Shown here: one piece after another, positions 1-10,556 of the stretch
How positions within the stretch are numbered: the first letter of the stretch is position 1
Layout: the number at the start of each line of letters is the position of its first letter
Source: Agapetus fuscipes
Taxonomy: Eukaryota > Arthropoda > Insecta > Trichoptera > Glossosomatidae
Assembly: GCA_951799405.1 (NCBI GenBank)
Contig: OX637337.1
Location: 16,800,347-16,864,346 of the forward strand
DNA: 64,000 nucleotides
Direction: 5' to 3'
The notes under the pieces: model-generated
The model's database searches: none
The model's input: only the letters and a program-made list of their open reading frames with translations
Told to the model about the DNA's origin: nothing
Translations under genes and position numbers: made by a program

Positions 1-170
1 CAAGGCTACTTTTATTTTTCAGTCTTTACAAGGAAGAAGAACCAGCCCCATCGGAAGGTGAGAAATCACCACTTTGAGTGATGAGTATAAAAAAAATCAT
101 TAAACACGCCGCTTGTGACCCCTTCTACGACAATACGGTAAGAAATTGCAGCTAAGCCACTTTGTACTTA
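1..170 (+). repeat. Family C tRNA-derived SINE, 3' part
   Basis: Matches the body of the complete copy at 22751: a GAGAACCAGCCCC-like block, TCGGAAGGTGAGAAA, ACTTTGAGTGA and TGACCCCTTC. The tRNA-like head lies left of the window. Decayed. Confidence 0.5.
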
Positions 171-734
171 CTTAATAATGTTTGAAAAGTTTTTGTGTCA
201 ATTTTATGTTTTTCAGTAAATTACCATAATCATCCATCAAGTTAAAAAATAAAAGAAATGCATAAAAAATACATTCTCAAAGCAGCGATTATTTTCCCAT
301 ATTGTACAAATACATAAGTGTTCATTATATTTTTCTATTTTGGTTTGTAAATTGTCTAATAGAGCGATTTCGATATCAATCATGCAACCCCAAAATTAAA
401 TACGTTTTAACGTCATCATTGGACCGCTTCTACCGCCCATCCATCATTTAGGAGTGTCAGAAGAAGTGGTTTAGAGAATATGGAACATCTGACATATGGT
501 GATGCATTGATATATCAAAAATTATTCCTCATATTTTTTTTTTCTCGTGCCACTCCTGTTGAATATCAGCGATCATCTTTAAGAAAATTTCTACTTCCTT
601 TGATAGATCCGCAGGATCTGTTCGTGCCGCTACTTCCTCATGTGATCTAGACTGCTAGCTATCACGCCAATTCTTTGAAAGATTACTGGAGTCTTCTTTC
701 TGTTGGGTTCACTTGAAGAGCGATACGTGCGGGC

Positions 735-950
735 AGAATAATATGATGAGATGGCTTGGACGTGAAATTTTGGACAGAAAAATTGTATTTAAAAAGGATG
801 TGAAAGAAAATAGGGGAACAGGAAGACTGAGATATATATGGCTTGATCAGATTGGAGAAATTGTGATACAATGGGATATAGGTACAGAGTGAATGTTAAA
901 GAAGGAAATGTATTAAAAGATGACGGATATAGATGTATTGAGAAAGGCAT
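735..950 (+). pseudogene. Reverse transcriptase C-terminal relic (RT2-like)
   Basis: Translation gives MRWLGREILDRK, then a basic GTGRLRYIWLDQIGEI stretch followed by a stop. This matches the RWFGHLERM...RPRKEWLDQIGEI ending of RT2. Frame-broken and dead. Confidence 0.45.
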
Positions 951-1740
951 ATTATAGATGTACTCGTATACAGAAAATGTAAATAGTTCAGTTATAATTG
1001 AAAATTCAACAACTTTTAACACTGTATGCAACAACCTACTTAGTCATACATTTCAATATTTGCTTCTTTGTGAGCTCATCAATTATAAAAATAACTCATT
1101 AAATTCAATTTCATCCACCTGTACCATGGCCGGTCGTCATTTTTCCTCGCGTTAAGATATTAATTAATAATTAACGAATGTTTACTGCATTTACGTTCAG
1201 TTAACTGATTATTAATCACCATACTAATTATTAATGGATAATTAAAAAGACAGGTGCAAAAATAAAGACGGTGATGCTGATGATTGTATCGTGGGGTTAA
1301 CATTCAGCCATGTTTAGACGGGAAAAGAGTACGACAGCGAACAAGACAGAATGTAAACACGTTCTTCCCGATACTCCTCATGCTACACGCGCTGCCCAAA
1401 GAGTAAGCATTGTCAGGTTTTTCACGGACCGGTGCTAGAGCGATTGTTCTATAGCGTCTATAATGCTCCGCTCATGTACAAATACCAAAATATTAAATGT
1501 CAAATGAAGTATGAAGTTTCATACTGTGCCTTTGCCACAGTTCAGAGCTTAAATACTGTTCCGAGGCCCTAAGAAATATTTTTATGAGCATATTAATAAC
1601 CAATTAAAAATATATAAATATATATAGATATAATGTATAGAAAACAACGTTTCAATTCGCTTTCAAAAAATCTTTGTCTTCCATCAATTGCACAACACTA
1701 TAAAACGCAATATTTTTAAGTCAAATTAAAATGTAGATTC
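951..1740. other. No gene seen; AT-rich spacer
   Basis: Contains a cluster of TAATTA/TTAATTAAT words at 1160-1245, which would suit homeodomain binding but is also expected in AT-rich DNA. Nothing else is supportable. Confidence 0.3.
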
Positions 1741-1816
1741 GGTCTTTTAACATAAGTACTTACTATTATAATTAACTTGGATATTAGACGAACCAATGTG
1801 GGAAAACTTACATCAT

Positions 1817-1858
1817 TCTCGACGTTCCGTTGGCAACGTAGCCAGCGTCTTCAGAAGG
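1817..1858 (-). ncRNA. Hammerhead-like motif, ACGU stem III subfamily
   Basis: Minus strand: core CUGAAGA, a stem II of about 6 bp (CG.UGGC with GCCA.CG, loop UACGUU), then GGAA instead of GAAA, stem III ACGU, C at the cleavage position, then GAG opposite CUU. One core substitution suggests decay. The following downstream stretch (AATGATGTAAGTTTTCCC) is shared with the copies at 3758 and 63623. Confidence 0.45.
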
Positions 1859-2755
1859 CACCCTTTCTACACGACGAGTGAGGCACAACACGATGACGCT
1901 GTTTTATCATGTATAAATTAAAATACATAATCCGTATACATATAATGGAAAAACTGGATACAGCACTTCGAGCTGGATTTTGAAAATGTAAAAATGGCAG
2001 TAAATACCACGCAAGGTACACGATGAATAATTTAGAGTTGCATTATGTGTGCAGGTTAGTTGCGTTTACAGTTCAGGATGAGGTGTTGCATTTACGTTAG
2101 CGCCCACCCAAAACAATATTGAAAACTATAACAGCGCTTATAGCGAGAGTTTTCGTTACCATGCATTTTTTGAAAACGCGATGGTTGAGTATCAGTGTGA
2201 AGTTGAATACTCGGATTCTGGTATATTTGGTTCTGAGAGACACTGGGTAGGTACTCTCTTTCACATCACTCATCTTTGTGACAGCTGTGCCCACCTATGG
2301 AGTATCGTGCGCCGGTCTTGGGATTTTAGAAAATAAATAAATACAGTAAAATTAAATAAAAACATGTTTTCAATTGTCTGCGTATTAATACTGTGAAAAT
2401 TCAAGTATTAATTTTACAAAATAAAACAATTTTCCATTATTGAATACTGTTTCATTTCCACTATTTTTGTAAATAATAGAAATTACAAATGTTTTCGGCA
2501 ATCAGATTATCATCAGGTATACGAAACTTGAAACAATAAATTTGATGGAATAATCTTCACTTTTACTATCTGGACAACAAAATTAAAAGCTCATGTGAAG
2601 AAAAATACTCAGTTTTTTTTTTCATTTTATACTTTTTAAAATTAAAAATGAATCTTTACTACGCGATTTGTATAAATTGTGGTTTAATTTAATTTCTTAT
2701 ACTGAAAGAAAAATGCTAAGAAAGATGGCATATCGATATTCAAGTTGGAAGTGAA

Positions 2756-2908
2756 TCTATCTATAATCTAAGTTGCAAGGATATATTCATTTAAAGCTCT
2801 CAGATGTATGCCCACAAACAAACACGTGTAGTTCGCGCTTACAAATGCTGATTGTGTACTTACAAATAAAATCCAAACTCAAATGAACATAAGCCCTGCA
2901 ACTCCTGC
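2756..2908 (-). repeat. Family A repeat, head-truncated
   Basis: Tail to mid-body: TCTATAATCTAAGTTGCAAGG, the CCCACAAACAAACACGTGTAG block, GTTCGCGCTTAC, and CATAAGCCCTGCAACTCCTGCC. The head is replaced by unrelated sequence. Confidence 0.75.
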
Positions 2909-2937
2909 CATCAATCATCATGGACAAAATTTGTAAT

Positions 2938-3000
2938 ATTTTTAAGTTTAATATGAATCTTAAATTATACATATCTTTGCAGCTTAGATTTAGATTTTAG
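2938..3000 (+). repeat. Family A tail fragment
   Basis: Reads AATATGAATCTTAAATTATA...CTTTGCAGCTTAGATTTAGA, the family A 3' end, facing the neighbouring minus-strand copy. Confidence 0.5.
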
Positions 3001-3757
3001 ATGATAAATTGTTCAAGACCGTTGCAGTGCTCCACTTTAAGGCCCGACAACTCGACAAATAAAAATTACATGCATAATATGGCGATCAGTTACAACTCAG
3101 AACATGCGTCGCTGTGTCAAAATGTAAATACACAATGCTCGATCATAAATAGGTACTGCTTACAGATGCATCCCCTTCCAGCACTGTCACCCTTAAGATG
3201 GAAATATAACCTAAATATATATATATGTCAAAGGAAAACGCTTTACTCCATGTTTTATATCCACCTTGCCTCAATGTCACCATCAGTAGGTACTGACAGC
3301 GCGGGAGTTTTTAAGCTTATGTTCAACAGATAACACACTTTTCACTAGTTATTGTTGTTAAGTGAAACTCATATTACTATGACTAATAATTATCGTTCTA
3401 CAGTTTTCAATTACAGAATATAAGTTAAAACGAATAAATTTAACAACCATCCATCTTTTGATAGCTCAAAATATGCGTCGCTGTGTCAAAATGTAGGTAA
3501 TACGCAATGGTCGATTATTATCGATCAAATTCCGCTTAAAATTGCACCGCTTTCCAACAGCGTCCACCCTTAAGACAAAAAAATCTTGGTTAAAGAATAA
3601 CCATGTAAAAAATGAGTAGAAAAAAATATAACACATTGAAAATTGAAAATTTTAAACTGAAGCTATATGGTCGCTTGAAATATTTCACATTATAATTTCC
3701 ATTAAAGATTAAGTACACTTTTTGGATATGAGACAAAGAATGGGAAAACTTACATTA

Positions 3758-3800
3758 CTCTTGACGTTTTGCTGACGACGTAGCAAACGTCTTCGGGAGA
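3758..3800 (-). ncRNA. Hammerhead-like motif relic, ACGU subfamily
   Basis: Minus strand: CCGAAGA (U4 changed to C), a stem II with loop CUACGUCGU, AAAAC in place of GAAAC, ACGU, then C. It is homologous to 1817-1858 and 63623-63662 in core and downstream flank. A degenerate mirror copy follows at 3856-3945 on the plus strand. Confidence 0.35.
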
Positions 3801-3855
3801 TACCTGTGAGTTCATAAAGTAGCTCACCGTCAATCGTCTTGCAAAAAGGTTGCCC

Positions 3856-3947
3856 CTTGAAAACGTTGGCTACGTCACCAGGTAAGCGTGATGAATTATG
3901 TAAAGCTTCTATAACGGTTCGTCTAATATCCGCAAAGTAATTAAAAT
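3856..3947 (+). repeat. Degenerate mirror copy of the ACGU hammerhead repeat
   Basis: CTTGAAAACGTTGGCTACGT at the start, and GGTTCGTCTAATATCC near the end, match the 3758-3800 and 1817-1858 repeats in opposite orientation to the neighbouring copy. The core is too mutated to call a ribozyme. Confidence 0.4.
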
Positions 3948-3959
3948 TCAGAGTCAAAC

Positions 3960-4205
3960 ATCATGCCAGTAATGAAATCAAGAAGATTTTAGTGAGCCGG
4001 ACACGTAATACGTGCAGAGGGCTCCAGGATAATCAGCAATGTCATGGACCACGCGGAGGTCTCAAGATGCGGTGGGCAGACAATATCAAGGCCAATGCAG
4101 AAGTCTTGAGAGGAAGGGAGTCATTAAGGGAAGCAGCATAAAGACGGAGAGCCCTGGAAGATTGTGGTGCGGAAGGCTCTACGCCATCAAAGAGTGTGAA
4201 TTGAT
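3960..4205 (+). pseudogene. Reverse transcriptase C-terminal relic (RT3)
   Basis: With frame breaks it translates as KSRRF..AGHVIRAEGSRII, then ADNIKANAEVLRG-like and WKIVVRKAL, the C-terminal tail seen in several insect RTE-like non-LTR retrotransposons. It is homologous to the minus-strand piece at 46540-46905. The RT domain itself is absent. Confidence 0.5.
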
Positions 4206-4819
4206 ATTTCCTCGATTAAAATTAACATTTCCGTCTGTGATTCCATGTCGACATGATATCCAAAGCATTTTCCGGCATACCCTATTTCCCATCAAGGTAT
4301 TATAATGGTTACACGCAAAATAAATAAGTATATTGATAATGACAGCACGGCATAAGTAATACTGTCTATGATTGGTCGCCGTCGCCGTGTGGGCTGGTGT
4401 GTAATTTGGTCGCTAACTATTGGTACGCATGCACTGGTTACGCCATTGTGTAGCCGGTAATGTCGCGCCTTAATGCCCCGACTAATGATTCACCTTAATG
4501 GCTAATGACTTACTAGTCAGTCAGTCAGTGAGCCAGGCAGTTCCACGGCGCTGATTGGTGGAGAGTCTACGGTGGAAAAACTCACATGACTATTCATAAA
4601 GATTCTCTAAAAAAATATATCTAAAAGTGTACAAGAATGATTAGTTAAAGAAAATCTCAAATTTCTAGCCCAACAAGGCACTGCCTTTACGGGATGAATC
4701 ATCTTCATCTTCTTAAGGCAGTGAATTGTTAAGAAAGCTGCCATCTCTATTCGAATGTCATATTAAAAGATAAAAAATTAAAACAAGTAAGTGTTTTATT
4801 ACGGCGAGTTTATTCAGTT

Positions 4820-4862
4820 CCACGACCGGTTTCGCAAACAATCCGTTTGGATCCTCAAATGC
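4820..4862 (-). ncRNA. Hammerhead-like ribozyme relic, left arm of an inverted pair
   Basis: Minus strand: core UUGAGGA (C3 changed to U), bulged U, stem II CAAAC/GUUUG, intact GAAAC, stem III ACCGGU, GUC, then GUGG. Stem I is weak. It is the mirror copy of 4873-4915 and has the intact GAAA which that copy lacks. Both sit in one short palindrome. Confidence 0.45.
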
Positions 4863-4872
4863 TAAATAATTG

Positions 4873-4915
4873 CCATCTGAGGATGCAAACCGATTGTTTG
4901 CAAAACCGGTCGTGG
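4873..4915 (+). ncRNA. Hammerhead-like ribozyme relic, right arm of an inverted pair
   Basis: Plus strand: CCAT, core CUGAGGA, bulged U, stem II GCAAAC/GUUUGC, then AAA where GAA is expected (G12 changed to A), stem III ACCGGU, triplet GUC, and 3' stem I GUGG, which pairs with CCAU (one G-U). The fold is intact, but loss of G12 predicts an inactive ribozyme. Confidence 0.5.
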
Positions 4916-5705
4916 AACTGAATATACTCGCCGCAATACAAAACAAATAAAGTAATGTGGATTCCTCTAAAATCAATAAGAATTATAGTTTGGTTTTCCT
5001 TTTCTAAATGTGACTATAGAAGCTCTCTTCTTTCTTCTACTGCTGCAACACCTTTTCGTTGGACTTCCTTTCAACTTATGATATGTTGATCATCTTACCC
5101 CAAATCCACATCTCAAATGCCTATAGGCAGTGTCTTTGGTATTTTTGTATGGTCCAAGTTTTGCAGCTATACAAAAAAATCTTCCAATCAAAAGCTTTCA
5201 TCAAGCTCTTTCTTGTTTCCACTTTTAAGTGTGTGCTAGTTCAAAGGTTGTATTTTTTCAATAAATTTGGCATTTCAACTGACCAAGTGAGTTTTTCTTC
5301 AACCATGAATATCAGTTTACATAGAAAGCCCCCTACCTTCACTGTTACATACCGCCGATAGTTTCGTGAAGGAAATGGTGGATTTGTTCACTCGGGAACT
5401 GTGTAATAACCCACAAGCCATTTGTCGACCCCATTTCTAGTTTTCCTCCATATAATTATGGCTGGTGTGAACTATTATATCCACATTAGACCAGTTACCA
5501 CGAATTTTCAGGGTTTCTTAGCCCTCCGAGTGAGCCCATATTCCATGTATAAAACAGGAAATTTGATTTCCCTCACCATCGAGTACTCGATTGCCAATAC
5601 GTTATCTTCCCTGGCTTCTATCCACGATTAAAAATAAATAAAAATATTAGGAAATAATTCATTCATCAGCTAGTAGCATAACCGAAATGTTCCCATATGA
5701 AAAAT

Positions 5706-5955
5706 TCCTTGACTTCTAGGTTGGTATGAGGCTGACCCTCCATACTGTAAAAAATGGTTCACTTTGACAATGTCACCCCTGTTTCAGGGAAAGCCGGCTA
5801 GAGTTGCGGGGCTATGTTCATTTGAGATTGGGTTTTAATGTTGTAAGTCCACATGCGGTATGTGTAACAGCGAACTTATACGTGTCTGCTCGTGGGATTG
5901 CAATTAATATGAATATTAACTACAATATATCTTTGCATCTTAGATTATAGATATA
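5706..5955 (+). repeat. Family A repeat, near complete
   Basis: Head CCTTGACTTCTAGGTTGG, then TATGAGGCTGACC, CACCCCTGTTTCAGGG, GTTCATTTGAGATTGGG, ACACGTGTCTGCT-like block, and tail CTTTGCATCTTAGATTATAG. A good reference copy. Confidence 0.85.
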
Positions 5956-6232
5956 AACTAACGGATATCCGAAATAATTCCATATTCCTATGCGAAACTA
6001 TAATATCTTATCCGTATCCATATCAAAATTTCATATCCGTAGCATCCCTAATATCAATGACAGACTAGTGATCTAAAGCAACAAGAAGAAAAAGAAGATG
6101 AGCAAAATATATAACTCCAAACGGTACGAGTATAATTTTAGAGTTGATGAAATAATAATGGAGCTGTGGTAAATAGATTAAAATAAAAAACTTATTTGTT
6201 ACAATTCACATGAGCTTTTATTATTTTTTAAA

Positions 6233-6277
6233 CACTACCGGTTTCGGGAGAAGCAATACCTCCCATCTTCAGGTGTA
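6233..6277 (-). ncRNA. Hammerhead-like ribozyme, best-preserved copy
   Basis: Read on the minus strand: stem I 5' strand ACAC, core CUGAAGA, a single bulged U, stem II GGGAG with a 9-nt loop and CUCCC, then GAA, the self-complementary stem III ACCGGU, A at the cleavage position (triplet GUA, a permitted NUH), then stem I 3' strand GUGU. All core residues of the CUGANGA...GAAA consensus are present and stem I pairs over 4 bp. A loopless palindromic stem III is the form described for hammerheads of Penelope-like retroelements, which are thought to act as dimers. The U bulge after CUGAAGA is a departure from the consensus. Activity is untested. Confidence 0.6.
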
Positions 6278-6993
6278 ATTTGTGCGCCTCGCTACCACAA
6301 AACCCGCTCATTATCTACAAAACACTCCGTTTATCTGCGCACTCAATCTCAAATCCAAAACACCAGCTCTTTGTAGATGGGCAATTTCACTGTTGGGCCG
6401 ACAGCCGTCATTTTTTGGATGATTTTTACGCGTTTTATTTTTTTTGGGGAAATCGACACCATCAGATAACGCACTAAATATACATTTTTAAATTTGAATT
6501 ATTATTTTTGTATTTTTAACAACAACAAAAATGGTGTGCCCCCTTAATGATAGACGAATAAATGAATGGTTGATTTTAAAAAGCACAAAATGCCATGGAC
6601 CATGGGGGTCAAACTAAGAAAAAGAGGAAAATGTAAATGAGAAGGTCACAATTAAGTACAAATCTTGTTTATGAAGTTCCACCATGCATTTTTGGTACAA
6701 ATTTGTCGTTCTTATCGTGCGTGGTATTTATTATATTTTTGAATTTAAAAAATCCAACTCGTCTTGTAAGCGCACACTTACACGTGCCTAATTTTGGGCA
6801 TGGATTTCAAATGAATCTGAAATGTTAATGCATTTTTGCTTCCTAGATGGTTGACAGAAGGTCATTCCATTCTTTGCTTTATTGACAGTCCAATAAAGGA
6901 CCAGAACGTGTGGTGAAGAAGATGCAACTCTGAACTGTATGAACTGTACTAACAAGTTGACATAGTCCTGTCAATAAAAAGTAGAAGACTGCA

Positions 6994-7235
6994 TTGACAG
7001 GGGCACATCAAGCAAATGACCCATTAGAGCCTGGAAAAGATGGTTGTCATGACAGACCCAAAATAGTGAAGGACAGTGGGAAGACCCAGATTGAGGAGGT
7101 TGGAGGGAGTGGTGGCAGATCGCAGTGCGGTAGGAGTGTGGGACTGGAGGAGGAAGGTGATAGACAGACATCGATGGCTGTGGTTGATGTGGTTGTCGAA
7201 GTCGTGTCATTGATGAAATTATGATGATGATGACG
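6994..7235 (+). pseudogene. Probable retrotransposon C-terminal relic
   Basis: The plus strand recalls the common ending of insect RT proteins (basic, Trp/Arg-rich, then a run of ATGATG codons). There are many breaks and open frames on both strands are low complexity. A weak call. Confidence 0.25.
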
Positions 7236-7419
7236 GTTTTTAGACATAGTGAATCATGCTATAATTTTACGTACTTATTAGTTTTTTTATTTCAACGAAA
7301 CATTTCATACATGAACATCTTTGATTGACGTTGAAGAATGCTAATAATACCTCAAAATGTGCGAGTCTGCATGCATAATCTTTACACTTATTTCATTGTT
7401 GAGACTATAAAAGGATCTG

Positions 7420-7560
7420 GTGGTATTTTAGCTAAATGGTCATTGTTGATGCGTCCCAACAGACAGTTTAGGGTTCAAATCCCGCTGTCATAACATCTGT
7501 CACACGTCACTCAAAATTAGTGCACCTCCGTCGGCGAGGCTGACTCCATTGTCCACACCG
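7420..7560 (+). repeat. tRNA-like SINE fragment
   Basis: A box A-like TTAGCTAAATGGTCATTG is followed about 40 bp on by GGGTTCAAATCCCG (box B, pol III internal promoter). The downstream CGTCGGCGAGGCTGACTCC has no match elsewhere in the window. Confidence 0.4.
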
Positions 7561-7888
7561 ACCACTGACAATGTTAGCATGTCAGCCCGTGACATATTTT
7601 ACACGCTTTCTAAGGGTGGAAATGTGTTATTCTTGCATGCCATTTTTGCGTGTTACCTGGATAAGCAAAAATAAAAATTGCGCTAGGGATGGTCACAGTC
7701 TATGCACTTCTTTCTTTAATCATATTTTTCTTTGTAGTCTTTTATGTCACTTTAAATTCATTCAAATCCTAAATAATATAAACTTTTTCATAAATTCACT
7801 ATAAGCTTACCTTCACTTTGTACAAACCATTCTACCTACATGATATATTAGAATCAGTTTATCCTCAAACGTTGTGCAGAAAGTGTGC

Positions 7889-7928
7889 CTCCTAAAGATT
7901 TTGGCTATAACACCAACGAAACGTTAAG
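7889..7928 (+). ncRNA. Hammerhead-like motif relic, ACGU subfamily
   Basis: Plus strand: CUAAAGA (G5 changed to A), UUUUGGC loop ACACCAAC, intact GAA, ACGU, U at the cleavage position. The flanking GTGTGCCTCC and AAGAATAATGTATGTTTTC match the other ACGU copies. It is probably inactive. Confidence 0.4.
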
Positions 7929-9049
7929 AATAATGTATGTTTTCTTCCAAAGATTTACCAAATATCTAAAAAGTAAAACAAGCTTTTCAGTTATTAATTA
8001 TAATTTGTAAACATGTCAAAGTAAAAAGAAATAAATCACTTTTGTGTTCTTTCGGGTTTGACCATGTTCTACTTGCAGGACCAGGGCTCAAAGGACGTGT
8101 ATTTAAATTTGGTTATTAGCATGTCGTGATGCTGTGACTAAATGCAAGAATGACACTCACAATTCAACGTCTCTAGAGGTTTCTTTTATAACACGTTTAA
8201 ACCATGAAATTTTTGACTTGACTTTGTATTCCAGATTTATTCTTTCTTTTGTTTGACAAATGAGATGAATGTCACTCCAGCAAATCTTTTTTTTATCTTG
8301 AAAATTTTTTGTTACATTTTTTAAACATATATCTTGTAGTTTTTATATCGCCTTCGTATTAAAAATAATAATAATCAACACCGACACACAAAATATGAAA
8401 TTATGAAAATATTCATTTAACCGTTTTTATTCCTGTTCACATATATGTGCAGATGGCTGTTTTTAAAACTCGAAATACTCGTATTATATTTATGAAACTG
8501 ACATCCAATAAACTTAGAGCGAAACAACTGTTTGATTTAATAGGTAAAGTACTAAAATATTAAATTTTGGTTCTCAAAGCCAAGGTAAGTAACTTATATT
8601 TTTTTGCGTTAAAAACTAGTTTTAAGCATTGCGAGTTGCAACTCGGAAAAAAATGTACTAAATACCACGCACGGTAAAAGGCACTTTGTACCAAATTCAT
8701 AGAGGAGATAATGTGCATCATCTACGTAGCATCTACAGTGAAAATAGCTATGATGATTGCCAATCTTAGTTAGAAGTGGTATTGGAATAAATTAATGCCT
8801 TTTTTGCTTCAACCATTCAGGTTTTTTACTTGTGTGCTTTCGGCGTATATTCTACTGTCTGTAGCGAATGCGTAATGAGCCAGCAGCCTTGATTAGCTGG
8901 CCGCTTGCAAGCAGATGTTTGGGTGTGATGCTCGTGGAAGGACAGCCGGAACCAAACGCGCAACTTAGATTAAGTGCCTGGTTAGTTTTTGAGAAAAAAA
9001 CACACGATTTTAGATTGAATTTTAAGCAGGCTTCGTCTGAGCGCTCATT

Positions 9050-9130
9050 TTTAAATAATAATATTAGGATGATTTCTTTGGTGAGCGCTGTTTCTGTGTG
9101 AATCACACATCAAGAGCCCCATGCAAACTT
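9050..9130 (+). repeat. Family B short repeat
   Basis: Core TTGGTGAGCGCTGTTTCTG, then GTGAATCACACATCAAGAGC. The same core recurs at 20290, 31765, 38770, 39900, 60351 and 61690. Confidence 0.65.
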
Positions 9131-9169
9131 AATCAAAAGAATGTAAGGTCATCAGTCTATAGACAGCGC

Positions 9170-9240
9170 AAATTCTCAAGCAAGACCCATTGCTATAAGG
9201 CTGGACGGACCTTTGGTGACCGGTCTTTAAGAGTGAGATC
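9170..9240 (+). repeat. Family E 3' fragment
   Basis: GCAAGACCCATTGC, TAAGGCTGGACGGACCTTTG and GACCGGTCTTT recur at 33868, 40143, 45477, 60275 (minus) and 61398 (minus). At 60130 the block follows a tRNA-like head, so it is the body of a tRNA-derived SINE. Confidence 0.5.
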
Positions 9241-9352
9241 TATAAACCGAGTTGCCAAGACATATCATTTATGAACTAGTAATTTTATATGGCTGGTCAC
9301 GTATCGCATCCTTCACGTGACTAGGCTGGAATAAAGATTATTATAATCATAT

Positions 9353-9820
9353 TAACATTTTAGTTTCATATTCAATGCATGCTCATTAGCAGACACCTGT
9401 AGTTCACGGTTACACATGCTGCATATCGCACGCTTAATCATAAAGAGCAATAACTCAAAAAATAAGAATGTTGGGAAATCACGTTTGAAGTTCAGACATC
9501 CAGTACAACTTGTATGGGATGAAAAAGGCGACTGATGTTTTATCTCGGTCATATTCGTCCAAATTAAACGGCTGTCGCATTCTCTCTATTCTTTTAGCAT
9601 TGTTCTTGCATTTTATTACAAAATCTCGATTTTCCCAATTTTTGAGTTATTGCTCTTTATTATTAAGCGTGCGATATGTACTTAGGTACACAATAAAACC
9701 CAACAATTAAAGGAATATAAGGCGTACGACTCTTGCTGCTATAATGAAACAGTGGTGACATTGGAAAAGTGCAACAACTTTTATGTCTGGGATACTTTAT
9801 ACCAAGCTAAAAGAGAAAGA
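9353..9820 (-). repeat. Family A repeat split by a MITE
   Basis: Minus-strand family A: GCATGCTCATTAGCAGACAC...CACATGCTGCAT before 9423 and GTACTTAGGTACACAATAAAACC onward after 9677, ending near a degenerate head. The nested MITE is younger than this copy. Confidence 0.65.
9423..9677. mobile_element. MITE with long terminal inverted repeats, nested in family A
   Basis: Both ends read ATATCGCACGCTTAAT, and the inverted repeats extend about 50 bp (through AAGAGCAATAACTCAAAAA) with few mismatches. The internal part of about 150 bp is unrelated and non-coding. AT/ATAT at the junctions may include a short target duplication. The superfamily is not assigned. Confidence 0.75.
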
Positions 9821-9941
9821 ACAAAAATAATTATAGAGGTGTAAACATTAAATTTTATACTTACGATCAAGCAATAAAAGAAAAAAAGTCAGGATTATGG
9901 ATTAAAATTAAAATAAACAAATGAATTAACTAGCAGTAGAA

Positions 9942-9990
9942 GCGCCAACATTACAGATCAACAATTATTTTCTTCGGTCTTTTTGGCTTT
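9942..9990 (-). pseudogene. RT1 3' terminal tail
   Basis: CCAACATTACAGATCAAC and TTCTTCGGTC match the last codons of the RT1 frame at 14916-14960. Its UTR-like AT stretch (9821-9941) leads into the family A copy on the same strand. Confidence 0.5.
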
Positions 9991-10165
9991 GCGAGTGACA
10001 TCCCTATTTCAAGGACGGTTGGCAAGAGTGGCAGGATTGGGATTGATGACGTTTATTTGAGATTAGTTATATTTTATTTTATAAGAACACATGCACCATG
10101 CGTAAGCTACAACTAGGACAAATCTGTGCATCCATTAAATGTGAATCTATTTTGGCAACAGATTA
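9991..10165 (+). repeat. Family A repeat, degenerate
   Basis: GTGACATCCCTATTTCAAGG, GGCAAGAGTGGCAGG, GTTTATTTGAGATTAG and ACACATGCACCATGCGTAAG follow the family A order. The tail is lost. Confidence 0.5.
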
Positions 10166-10556
10166 CAGAGTATTGATTGTTGAAATCAATTTAATTTGTC
10201 ATACCGTATAAAGTGGTTAATAATTTCTATGATTCTCTGTTGGGGTGAACAAATAGAGAATGGTTAGCTTGTGAGTACAGCATAGATACTGTGTTGAAAC
10301 ACCCTCAATAAATTCGGGAACCACCCTAATCTAATCTGAGGGATACCTACTGGATTATTTGCTACACCCTACTGTTTTAAAAACATCATATGACAGTATA
10401 ATATAGTATATTTATTTTTTATTACTGTATGCTTTAATAATGATTTTTTTTAAGGAATCCTGTGCGAGAAACTCCCAAAACCTCCAAGAATCTAGAGGTC
10501 TATAGCATTTGTTTTAGTGCCGCAGAGGTGTTGATGATGTGGCTGTCTATGTTCTC

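Larger units (their letters stand above)
4802..4936. repeat. Palindrome carrying two back-to-back hammerhead motifs
   Basis: An inverted repeat centred near 4868. Each arm begins CGGCGAGT, continues through a TTCAGTTCCACGACCGGTTT block and contains one hammerhead-like core. Similar head-to-head long-terminal-repeat pieces are known from Penelope-like elements. No reverse transcriptase is seen beside it. Confidence 0.6.

Noticed and set aside
2460..2530. Hammerhead motif CUGAUGA...GAAAAC on the minus strand
   Set aside because: Core words are present, but stem II and stem I are not convincing and no palindromic stem III is present. The related text at 29500-29590 is even shorter. Kept only as a possible distant relic.
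6971..7247. Overlapping frames on both strands at a His/Pro-rich stretch as genes
   Set aside because: Low-complexity translation of GAGGA/GTGG-rich DNA, better explained as a decayed retrotransposon end.
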